Shown here: piece by piece, positions 55,514-62,737 of the stretch
Layout: each line of letters starts with the position of its first letter
Position numbering within the stretch: the first letter of the stretch is position 1
Assembly: GCA_000173575.1 (NCBI GenBank)
Contig: ABYL01000031.1
Coordinates: forward strand, 1-62,737
Direction of reading: 5' to 3'
DNA: 62,737 nucleotides
Origin: Burkholderia sp. H160
Lineage (GTDB): Bacteria > Pseudomonadota > Gammaproteobacteria > Burkholderiales > Burkholderiaceae
The notes under the pieces: generated by a model
Databases searched by the model: none
What the model saw: the letters and a program-made list of their open reading frames with translations, nothing else
What the model was told of the DNA's origin: nothing
Made by a program: the position numbers and the translations under genes

Positions 55514-56980
55514 TTACGACGACGAAGGCGTCTTTCTCGGCATCCCGAACCCACCGAGCAACGCGGCCAATTGCCGCTTCGGCGCAGCCTTCTGCGGCGC
55601 GCCGTCCGACATGCTTGCCTCCTCGACCTTGCGCACCGATGCCGGCGACGGCTCGTACGGCTTCAGGAAGAAATCGTCGACCGGCTGCGCGCGATGATGA
55701 TGCGTACGGTCATACGAACCCGACGCTCCGCCCGTACGACGGCGGCTGCGCTCGTCGCGCGACTCGCTGCGTTCGCGGCGCAGCGAGCGGTCTTCGTGAT
55801 GATGGCGCACCGGTGCATCGACGGTCAGCCGTTGCAAATCGAGCGGGCGCTTGATCAGCTTCTCGATGTCGGCCAGTTGCTTGCGCTCGTTCGGGCTGCA
55901 CAGCGACAGCGCGTCGCCCGATGCGCCCGCGCGACCCGTACGACCGATCCGGTGCACATAGTCTTCGGCGTTGAACGGCAGGTCGAAGTTGATCACCGCG
56001 GGCAGTTCGGCGATATCGAGACCGCGCGCGGCGACATCCGTCGCGACCAGCGCCTCGACTTCGCCGCGCTTGAACGCGTCGAGCGCCTGCATGCGCTCGC
56101 TCTGCGAACGGTCGCCGTGAATCGCGGTCGCGACCACGCCGTCGCGCTCGAGGCTACGTGCGAGACGGCTCGCGCCGATCTTGCTATTGCAGAACACGAT
56201 CACCTGCTTCAGGCCGCGCTCGCGGATCAGCTTCACGACCGCGCCGGTCTTGTCGCCCTCGGCGACTTCATAGACGACCTGCGTGACATTGGTCGCGGTC
56301 GAGTTGCTGCGCGCGACTTCGATGGTCTGCGGGTTGCGCAGATACGTCGCGGCGAGCTTCTTGATTTCGCCCGAGAACGTCGCGGAGAAGAGCAGCGTCT
56401 GGCGCTCTTTCGGCAGCAGGTTCAGGATGCGCTGCAGGTCAGGCAGGAAGCCCATGTCGAGCATGCGGTCGGCTTCGTCGAGCACGAGCATCTGCACCTG
56501 GCCCAGGTTCGCGGTCTTCTGCTGCACGTGATCGAGCAGACGCCCCGGCGTCGCGATCAGGATTTCCACGCCGCGGCGCAACTGCTCCGACTGTGGATTC
56601 ATATCGACACCACCGAACACGACCGCGCTGCGCAGCGCCGTGTGCTTCGCGTACGCCTGCACGTTCGCGGCGACCTGGTCGGCGAGTTCGCGGGTCGGCG
56701 TGAGGATCAGCGCGCGCACCGGGTGACGCGCCGGCGATGCGCTCGTACTGGCCTGCGGCAGCAGACGCTGGATGATCGGCAGCGAGAAGCTCGCGGTCTT
56801 GCCGGTGCCGGTCTGCGCGGCGCCCATCACGTCACGGCCCGCCAGCACGACCGGGATCGCCTTTGCCTGGATCGGCGTGGGCGACGTGTAACCCGATTCC
56901 TTGATAGCCTTCAGGATGTCGGGCGCGAGGCCGAATTGATCAAAAGTCTCGGTGCTGGGCGTGACGGCTGTGTCGGACAT
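55514..56980 (-). CDS. rhlE: DEAD-box RNA helicase RhlE
   Basis: A 488-residue helicase. The Q-motif region is FDQFGLAPDILKAIKESGYTSP-like. Motif I is AQTGTGKTASF, motif II LDEADRMLDMG, motif III SATF, and motif VI HRIGRTGRAG. A ~100-residue C-terminal tail is basic, with RRERSESRDERSRR and Ser/Pro-rich stretches, typical of RhlE-type RNA-binding tails. It unwinds RNA in ribosome assembly and mRNA turnover. The start MSDTAVTPS at 56980 was chosen for family length. Confidence 0.94.
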   Translation of the reverse strand: MSDTAVTPSTETFDQFGLAPDILKAIKESGYTSPTPIQAKAIPVVLAGRDVMGAAQTGTGKTASFSLPIIQRLLPQASTSASPARHPVRALILTPTRELADQVAANVQAYAKHTALRSAVVFGGVDMNPQSEQLRRGVEILIATPGRLLDHVQQKTANLGQVQMLVLDEADRMLDMGFLPDLQRILNLLPKERQTLLFSATFSGEIKKLAATYLRNPQTIEVARSNSTATNVTQVVYEVAEGDKTGAVVKLIRERGLKQVIVFCNSKIGASRLARSLERDGVVATAIHGDRSQSERMQALDAFKRGEVEALVATDVAARGLDIAELPAVINFDLPFNAEDYVHRIGRTGRAGASGDALSLCSPNERKQLADIEKLIKRPLDLQRLTVDAPVRHHHEDRSLRRERSESRDERSRRRTGGASGSYDRTHHHRAQPVDDFFLKPYEPSPASVRKVEEASMSDGAPQKAAPKRQLAALLGGFGMPRKTPSSS

Positions 56981-57317
56981 GGTGGCTTTCGCTAAAAAGG
57001 CGCGTGGCGTGATGCGCGCGGCAGCGGTCGAGACCGCGGAGGGCATCAGGATGAAGGCGGAGCCACGTCGTTCCGCGCGAGACCCGTCTGAGTTCGGATA
57101 ATGCGGCCGGCTCCGGCTGGCGGAAACACCCGCCGAAAGCCCAGTATTGTAGCACTTCAGCAAAAACGCTCGTGGCGGCTGGCTGGCGGCTCGCGGCCGG
57201 TGCTTCGGTCGCAGCGTAGTGCGCACAGACGACAGTGGCGTGACAGCCCGGCGCTTTGGACGACGGCGGGCGGCGTTCGCCAGCCACCCCGCCACCGCTC
57301 ACGTCAGATCGAACCCC
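56981..57317. other. 337-bp gap between rhlE and the aldehyde dehydrogenase gene
   Basis: The gap contains the rhlE leader, which reads on the minus strand. A TACAAT hexamer on the minus strand (57146-57151) may be its -10; no -35 was recognised. The segment next to the aldehyde dehydrogenase stop holds no obvious terminator. No gene or RNA is supported. Confidence 0.4.
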
Positions 57318-58754
57318 TCACCACGTCTCCCGCATCACCATCAGCCGCATCTCGGTCATGTCTTCGATCGCATAACGCACGCCCTCGCGCCCGAGCCCCG
57401 AATCCTTGACGCCGCCATATGGCATGTTGTCGACGCGGAACGACGGTACGTCGTTGATCACGACGCCGCCCACTTCGAGCGCATCCCACGCGCGATGCGC
57501 ATGCGCGAGCGAATTGGTGAACACGCCGGCCTGCAGTCCGAAGTCACTGTCGTTGACCTGCGCGAGCGCCGCCTCGAAATCGTCGAAACGCTCGAGGATC
57601 GCGACCGGCCCGAACGCCTCCTTGCGATACAGATCGGTGTCGCGCTTGACGCCTTCGAGCAGCGTCGCCTCGAACATCGCGCCGTCGACCTTGCCGCCCG
57701 CGATGATCCTCGCGCCGGCCTGCACCGCCCCCTCCATCCAACCGGCGAGCCGTTTCGCTTCCGACTCGGAGATCATCGGTCCGACGAAGGTCTTTTCGTT
57801 CTTCGGATCGCCCATCACGAGCGACTTCGTCTTCGCGATCAGCTTCTCGCGCAGCGCGTCGTAGACGCTCGCATGCGCGAGAATCCGCTGCACGCCGATG
57901 CAACTCTGCCCCGACTGATAGAACGCGCCAAACGCGAGCCGCTCGACCACGTAGTCGAGCTTGCCGCCCTGATCGCCGTCGACGATCGCGGCCGCGTTGC
58001 CGCCAAGTTCCAGAATCACCTTCTTTTTACCGGCTTTACGCTTCAGTTCCCAACCGACCGCAGGCGACCCCGTGAACGACAGCAGCTTGAAGCGCTCGTC
58101 GGTCGTAAACAGGTCGGCGCCGTCGCGATGCGCGGGCAGGATCGAGAAGGCGCCCTTCGGCAAATCGGTTTCCGCGAGAATTTCGCCCATGATCAGCGCA
58201 CCGACGGGCGTGCGGCTGGCCGGCTTCAGCACGAACGGCACGCCGGCCGCGATCGCCGGCGCGACCTTGTGCGCGGTCAGGTTCAGCGGAAAATTGAACG
58301 GCGAGATGAACGAGCACGGCCCGATCGGCACGCGCTTCACGTAGCCGTGGTAACCGTTCGCGCGCGGCGAAATCTGCAGATTGATGATCTCGCCGTCGAT
58401 GCGCACGCTCTCCTCCGCGGCGACCTTGAACGTATCGATCAGACGCGTGACTTCGCCCTTCGAATCGTTGATCGGCTTGCCCGCCTCGATGCACAACGCA
58501 AGCGCGAGTTCGTCGTAGCGCTCGCGAAAACGCTTCACGCAGTGTTCGAGCACCGCCTGGCGCTTGAACGGCGGGTACGCACGCATGGCGGGCATCGCAT
58601 CGACCGCGAGGCCGATCGCCTTGTCGATCGCGGCCGCGTCGGCCATGGCGACGCGCGTGGCGACTTCGCCGCTGAATTTGTCGGTGACTTCGAGATCGGT
58701 ATTGGCGGCCACCGGCTCGTTGGCGAGGTAGTACGGATAGGTTTTCTGCAACAT
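57318..58754 (-). CDS. NAD(P)+-dependent aldehyde dehydrogenase family protein
   Basis: A 478-residue ALDH. It shows ISPFNFPLNLTAHKVAPAI, the cofactor loop LLSFTGSPAVGWELK, the catalytic Glu in VILELGGNAAAIVDG, the catalytic Cys in FYQSGQSCIGVQRI, and the C-terminal GGVKDSGLGREG. The sequence has the flavour of glyceraldehyde-3-phosphate or short-chain aldehyde dehydrogenases; the substrate cannot be fixed. It starts 45 bp downstream of the acetolactate-synthase-like gene, so the two form a unit. Confidence 0.9.
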   Translation of the reverse strand: MLQKTYPYYLANEPVAANTDLEVTDKFSGEVATRVAMADAAAIDKAIGLAVDAMPAMRAYPPFKRQAVLEHCVKRFRERYDELALALCIEAGKPINDSKGEVTRLIDTFKVAAEESVRIDGEIINLQISPRANGYHGYVKRVPIGPCSFISPFNFPLNLTAHKVAPAIAAGVPFVLKPASRTPVGALIMGEILAETDLPKGAFSILPAHRDGADLFTTDERFKLLSFTGSPAVGWELKRKAGKKKVILELGGNAAAIVDGDQGGKLDYVVERLAFGAFYQSGQSCIGVQRILAHASVYDALREKLIAKTKSLVMGDPKNEKTFVGPMISESEAKRLAGWMEGAVQAGARIIAGGKVDGAMFEATLLEGVKRDTDLYRKEAFGPVAILERFDDFEAALAQVNDSDFGLQAGVFTNSLAHAHRAWDALEVGGVVINDVPSFRVDNMPYGGVKDSGLGREGVRYAIEDMTEMRLMVMRETW

Positions 58755-58799
58755 GTCACGTTCTCCTGGAATCGATTCACAGCGTCGATGCACAGAGGC

Positions 58800-60452
58800 T
58801 CAAAGCCGCGCGGACAGCCGCTTGATCTCGCGATTGAGCACGCGCTCGTTGTCGGAATAGTCGATCGGCACGTCGATCACGTGCACGCCGGGTGTCGCGA
58901 AACACTCGCGCAACAGCGGCGCGAACTGTTCGGCTGCCTCGACCCGGTGCCCCTGCGCGCCATAGCTTTGCGCATAGGCGACGAAATCGGGATTCGCAAG
59001 CGTCATGCCGTAGTCCGGGAAGTTCATGTTCTCCTGCTTCCAGCGGATCATGCCGAACGCGTCGTCGCGCAGAATCAGGATCACCAGATCGAGCTTCAGG
59101 CGCACCGCCGTTTCAAGCTCCTGCGAATTCATCATGAAGCCGCCGTCGCCGCACACGGCGATCACCTTGCGCTCCGGATGCACGATCTTGCTCGCGATCG
59201 CCGACGGCAGCCCCGCGCCCATCGACGCCAGCGCGTTGTCGAGCAGAAGAGAATTTGGCTCGTGCGCACGGTAGTAGCGCGCGAACCAGATCTTGTACAT
59301 GCCGTTATCCAGACACACGATGCCGTCGGTCGGCGTGGTCTCGTACACGTCGTTGACGATCCGCACCGGATACATCGGAAAGCGGTCGTCGTGCTGGCCC
59401 TTCACCAGATGCGCCTCGAAGTGCTCCTTGATCTCCTTGAAACGCGTGAAGTCCCAATGCTCCTGACGCGTCTTCAGGCTCTCCTTCAACTGCCATACCG
59501 CATTCGCGATATCGCCGACCACTTCGATCTGCGGGAAATACACCGGGTCGACTTCGGCGCCGAGGAAGTTCACGTGGATCACGGTCTTCTCGCCCGCCTC
59601 GCCACTGCGCATGAAAAACGGCGGCTTTTCGATCACGTCGTGACCGACGTTGATGATGCAGTCCGCGTGCTCGATCGCGCGGTGCACGAAGTCGCCGTCG
59701 GAGAGCGTCGCGTTGCCGAGCCACATCGGATGTGATTCGTCGATCACGCCCTTGCCCATCTGCGTCGTGAAGAACGGAATGCCGATCTGGTCGACGAACT
59801 CGCGCAGCATCTTGGTCGTGGTCTTGCGGTTGCCGCCCGCGCCGATCATCAGCAGCGGATGCTTCGCGGCGGTGATCGCCTCGACCGCGCGCGCGACCGC
59901 CTTCTCCTCGGCAACCGGACGGCGGCTGTAGCTCTTCGGAATCGGCTTGCCGTCGCCCTCCTCGTGCGCGACGTCCTCGGGCAATTCGAGGTGCGTGGCG
60001 CCCGGACGCTCCTCCTCGGCGCGGCGCACGGCCTCGCGCACCGCCGCCGGAATATTGCCGATCGACACGATCTGCCGCGTGTACTTGGTGAGCGGCTCCA
60101 TCATCCGCACCACGTCGACGATCTGGAAGTGGCCCTGCTTGCTCGACTTGATCGGCTTCTGGCCGGTCACCATCAGCATCGGCATGCCGCCCAGCTGCGC
60201 GTAGGCGGCCGCGGTCACGAAGTTGGTCGCGCCGGGGCCGAGCGTCGCCAGACATACGCCGGTGCGGCCGGTGAGCCGCCCGTAGGTGGCGGCCATGAAG
60301 CCGGCCGCCTGCTCGTGGCGTGTGAGGATCAGACGAATTTTCGAGCGGCGCAGCGACTCGAGCAGATCGAGATTTTCTTCACCGGGGATGCCGAACACGT
60401 ACTCGACACCTTCGGCTTCCAGCGATTTGACGAACAGGTCCGATGCTTTCAT
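58800..60452 (-). CDS. Acetolactate synthase large-subunit-like ThDP enzyme
   Basis: A 550-residue thiamine-diphosphate enzyme: FGIPGEENLDLLESL, the catalytic Glu in RHEQAAGFMAATYGRLTG, GPGATNFVTAAAYAQLGG, and the ThDP/Mg motif CGDGGFMMNSQELETAVR ending in LRDDAFG. It resembles catabolic AlsS/IlvB-type acetolactate synthase (2 pyruvate to acetolactate plus CO2). No ilvN small subunit is adjacent, and the paired gene is an aldehyde dehydrogenase rather than acetolactate decarboxylase. The true substrates may therefore differ. Confidence 0.87.
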   Translation of the reverse strand: MKASDLFVKSLEAEGVEYVFGIPGEENLDLLESLRRSKIRLILTRHEQAAGFMAATYGRLTGRTGVCLATLGPGATNFVTAAAYAQLGGMPMLMVTGQKPIKSSKQGHFQIVDVVRMMEPLTKYTRQIVSIGNIPAAVREAVRRAEEERPGATHLELPEDVAHEEGDGKPIPKSYSRRPVAEEKAVARAVEAITAAKHPLLMIGAGGNRKTTTKMLREFVDQIGIPFFTTQMGKGVIDESHPMWLGNATLSDGDFVHRAIEHADCIINVGHDVIEKPPFFMRSGEAGEKTVIHVNFLGAEVDPVYFPQIEVVGDIANAVWQLKESLKTRQEHWDFTRFKEIKEHFEAHLVKGQHDDRFPMYPVRIVNDVYETTPTDGIVCLDNGMYKIWFARYYRAHEPNSLLLDNALASMGAGLPSAIASKIVHPERKVIAVCGDGGFMMNSQELETAVRLKLDLVILILRDDAFGMIRWKQENMNFPDYGMTLANPDFVAYAQSYGAQGHRVEAAEQFAPLLRECFATPGVHVIDVPIDYSDNERVLNREIKRLSARL

Positions 60453-60544
60453 TGAGGGTCTCGCTTGATGACTCGGGGACGGACAATCGAAGACGACAAC
60501 GACGATCGCGCGCGCAACACGACATCGCGCGCGGCATGGCAGAC

Positions 60545-60564
60545 GGCATGGCGAACGCCATGCC
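60545..60564. repeat. Perfect 9-bp inverted repeat between mliC and the ALS-like gene
   Basis: GGCATGGCG and CGCCATGCC flank the centre AA. It lies between the 3' end of mliC and the start of the acetolactate-synthase-like gene on the minus strand. With no T-run it is either a weak terminator or a protein-binding site near the latter's promoter. Confidence 0.4.
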
Positions 60565-60630
60565 GGACAGCTTACTACTCGAACGGGAACGATGTGCGCG
60601 ATCGGACGAGGCCGCGCGGGGGACGGGGAA

Positions 60631-61014
60631 TCAGCGGATCACGGTCACGCAGTCGGACAGAATCGGCGGCGCGTTCTCGCCGCTCGTCAGGTCATACAGG
60701 TTGGCGCGCGGACCTTTGGTCCACCATGTATAGCTGCCGGCCTGGTACTTCGCGCCTGACGCGGAGATCGTGTTGACGAACAGCATCTGCGTGCCTTTCA
60801 CCGGCAGCACGGCGAAGCTCTGTCCGTTCTGCGCGTTCCAGTAGGTGACCTGCAGGATCTTGCCAGTCGAGCACGTGTATTTGCGGGTCTCGTGGTTCTT
60901 GCCCTCGATGTGCCTGAACTGCAGCGGCGCGGCCGATGCGCTGCCTGAAGCTACCGCCGCCCAGGCCACCGCCGATGTTGCCGCCATGAGGATTGCAACA
61001 CGCCATGTCTTCAT
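60631..61014 (-). CDS. mliC: MliC family C-type lysozyme inhibitor
   Basis: A 127-residue exported protein with an Ala-rich signal peptide (MKTWRVAILMAATSAVAWAA, cleavage near ASA-AP at residue 29). The mature domain has the MliC pattern: KYTCSTGKILQVTYWNAQNG, FAVLPVKGTQMLFVN, SGAKYQAGSYTWWTKG, and Cys residues for a disulfide. Such proteins inhibit host or competitor lysozyme in the periplasm. There is no lipobox, so a soluble periplasmic form is expected. Confidence 0.88.
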   Translation of the reverse strand: MKTWRVAILMAATSAVAWAAVASGSASAAPLQFRHIEGKNHETRKYTCSTGKILQVTYWNAQNGQSFAVLPVKGTQMLFVNTISASGAKYQAGSYTWWTKGPRANLYDLTSGENAPPILSDCVTVIR

Positions 61015-61095
61015 CGAACACCTCGATCGTTGCAGGGGTCAGGCACGGAAGGCGTACCGGCCGCGAGGCCGGATTACAGACGAGTCACAGACAGC

Positions 61096-61308
61096 TCAAG
61101 GATCGATCACATCGGCGCACGCATCGGTCGGCGCGGCGGCGACGTGCCCGACCACCGGCACGATCTTCAGTCCCGCCGACACGACCCGGCACGGCGCGGC
61201 CGCGAGCCCGCAGCCGCCGATGCCGGCACACAGCGCGAACGCCACGCCGAGCGCGCCGACACGGCGAAGCGTGCCGCGCCATGGATTGCCGCGCGATTCA
61301 AACGCCAT
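61096..61308 (-). CDS. DUF6726 small lipoprotein
   Basis: A 70-residue protein with a hydrophobic helix ending in a lipobox (AGIGGC, Cys at residue 33). The tail LAAAPCRVVSAGLKIVPVVG and AAPTDACADVID matches the DUF6726 family of Burkholderia-type small lipoproteins as I recall it. It should be anchored in the inner or outer membrane. Function unknown. It lies 81 bp upstream of mliC on the same strand. Confidence 0.78.
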   Translation of the reverse strand: MAFESRGNPWRGTLRRVGALGVAFALCAGIGGCGLAAAPCRVVSAGLKIVPVVGHVAAAPTDACADVIDP

Positions 61309-61376
61309 ACGATCCTCTACTCCGATTGCTTTGTTTCGATCGGCCAGAACGAATGCGGCGGGGCGCCGCTTAATCC

Positions 61377-62591
61377 TTACTTCGCCGACACCGGTCGCAC
61401 CGCGGCCGCGGCCTGCTTCGCGCGCGAGCGCGCTTCGTCGATGTTCTCGCCGGTCGCGAGCGCGACGCCCATGCGGCGTTTGACGAAGCTCTCCGGCTTG
61501 CCGAACAGGCGCAGGTCCGCATTGGGCACCGCCAACGCCGCTGCGACGCCTTCAAAAGCGATGGCAGCCTCGTCGCGACCACCGTAGATCACCGCCGACG
61601 CGCCCGGCGCGCGCAGCGACGTGTCGACCGGCAGGCCGAGGATCGCGCGCGCATGCAGTTCGAACTCCGAGAAGCGCTGCGAGCACAGCGTGACGAGCCC
61701 CGTGTCGTGCGGACGCGGGCTGACTTCCGAAAACCATACGTCGTCGCCGCGCACGAACAGTTCCACGCCAAAGAGGCCACGGCCGCCGAGCGCCGCCGTC
61801 ACTTTATGCGCGATCTCGCGCGAACGCTCGAGCGCGAGCGGGCTCATCGGCTGCGGCTGCCACGATTCGACATAGTCTCCCGCGACCTGCACGTGGCCAA
61901 TCGGATCGCAAAAGTACGTGCTGACCTGGCCGCTTGCCGGGTCGATCGCGCGCACGGTCAACTGCGTGATTTCGTATTCGAAATCGATGAAACCCTCGAC
62001 GATCACGCGCCCGTAATTCACGCGGCCGCCCGCCATCGCGTACTGCCATGCGGGCTCGACGTCGGCGTCGCTGCGCAGCACCGACTGCCCCTTGCCCGAT
62101 GACGACATCACCGGCTTCACGACGCACGGATAGCCAACCTTCGCGATGCCCGCGCGCAGTTCGTCGAGCGAATCGGCGAACGCGTACGGCGAAGTCGCGA
62201 GGCCGAGCTCTTCGGCGGCGAGCCGGCGGATGCCTTCGCGGTTCATCGTCAGTTGGGTGGCGCGCGCGGTCGGGATCACCTCGGCGAGCGCCTCGGTTTC
62301 GATCGCGGCGAGTTCGTCGGTGGCGATCGCCTCGATTTCGGGGACGATCAGATGCGGGCGCTCCTGCTCGACCAGCGCGCGCAGCGCGGCGCGGTCGGTC
62401 ATGTCGATCACGTGCGCGCGATGCGCGACCTGATGGCCCGGCGCGTTCGGATAACGGTCCACGGCGATCACTTCGACGCCCAGCCGTTGCAGCGCGATGA
62501 TCACTTCCTTGCCGAGTTCGCCGGCGCCGAGCAGCATTACGCGCGTCGCGGATTCAGAAAGGGGGGTGCCGATCCGTTGGCCGATCTGCAT
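61377..62591 (-). CDS. purT: Formate-dependent phosphoribosylglycinamide formyltransferase (GAR transformylase 2)
   Basis: A 404-residue ATP-grasp enzyme: [80 protein letters not shown], and the PurK/PurT-type C-terminus. It formylates GAR using formate and ATP, the step after PurD, independent of folate. ATG 62591 has GGAG upstream (TCTGGAGTTCCC). A GTTAACAT element near 62640 may be part of its promoter. Confidence 0.96.
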   Translation of the reverse strand: MQIGQRIGTPLSESATRVMLLGAGELGKEVIIALQRLGVEVIAVDRYPNAPGHQVAHRAHVIDMTDRAALRALVEQERPHLIVPEIEAIATDELAAIETEALAEVIPTARATQLTMNREGIRRLAAEELGLATSPYAFADSLDELRAGIAKVGYPCVVKPVMSSSGKGQSVLRSDADVEPAWQYAMAGGRVNYGRVIVEGFIDFEYEITQLTVRAIDPASGQVSTYFCDPIGHVQVAGDYVESWQPQPMSPLALERSREIAHKVTAALGGRGLFGVELFVRGDDVWFSEVSPRPHDTGLVTLCSQRFSEFELHARAILGLPVDTSLRAPGASAVIYGGRDEAAIAFEGVAAALAVPNADLRLFGKPESFVKRRMGVALATGENIDEARSRAKQAAAAVRPVSAK

Positions 62592-62737
62592 GGGAACTCC
62601 AGATAAAAGACGTGATGAGGGTGGGATTGGATAGAACGCGATGTTAACATGCGGGCCCCTTGCCGCGCGCCGCCCGCAAGGCGTTGGCGGTCGATCCACG
62701 CGCCTTCGCTCGCGCACGACAAGTAGGGTCTGTTTAG

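Noticed and set aside
1-62737. CRISPR arrays, tRNA/rRNA genes, prophage, restriction or retron-type defence systems
   Set aside because: No regularly spaced repeats, cloverleaf-like segments, phage structural genes, methylases or reverse transcriptases were found by eye; the only mobile trace is the IS3 relic.

Overview
The window looks like chromosomal DNA of a high-GC betaproteobacterium of the Burkholderiaceae, most like Paraburkholderia/Burkholderia. The grounds are strong G/C bias at third codon positions, the housekeeping order hemF-nadD-rsfS-rlmH-maf-rng, the waaL / glycosyltransferase / msbA / waaE-like / dnaE neighbourhood, and family-typical small proteins (DUF6726 lipoprotein, MliC). 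No rRNA, tRNA, CRISPR array, prophage or complete insertion sequence was seen.

Layout. 1-3140: a three-gene run (PlcP-like phospholipase C, SqdX/Agt-like glycosyltransferase, diacylglycerol kinase) with a Pho-box-like direct repeat in front. I read it as a phosphate-starvation membrane-lipid remodelling module. 3171-8889: TetR regulator, LOG-family nucleotidase, SDR, GT39 sugar transferase, DUF924 protein and truncated globin. 8927-12129: a large FtsX/YbbP-type permease coupled to a DUF4126 protein. 12346-12745: a guanidine exporter (gdx) preceded by a guanidine-II riboswitch and a -10 element. 12769-21259: the kdp potassium-uptake operon on the minus strand, in the order small ORF, kdpF, A, B, C, D, E. 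21363-23725: qor, mgsA and an atypical SDR. 23943-32397: upp, yebC, purD, hemF, nadD, rsfS, rlmH, maf, rng. 32398-33899: a small accessory insert holding two pairs of overlapping small genes of unknown function. 33900-40978: free-Met-sulfoxide reductase, di-Mop protein, NlpC/P60 lipoprotein, two VOC proteins, MFS transporter, an IS3-type remnant, rdgC and a hypothetical gene. 41007-49810: LPS core/O-antigen ligation locus (four glycosyltransferases, waaL, msbA, waaE-like). 49863-62591: dnaE, trhO-like, gluQ, rhlE, an aldehyde dehydrogenase plus acetolactate-synthase-like pair, mliC, a DUF6726 lipoprotein and purT.

How the genes fit together. Several loci deal with the envelope and with ion or nutrient stress: phosphate (plcP-agt-dgkA), potassium (kdp with its own KdpD/KdpE), guanidine (riboswitch plus Gdx), and the outer membrane (LPS core, MsbA, WaaL). 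The points most worth a second look are the candidate Pho box on the lipid-remodelling operon, the guanidine-II riboswitch, an uncatalogued 37-residue membrane ORF coupled to kdpF, a 22-codon leader ORF whose stop overlaps the waaL start, an apparent CTG start for nadD, and the small-gene insert after rng. Function calls come from motif and family recognition by eye; no database search was run.
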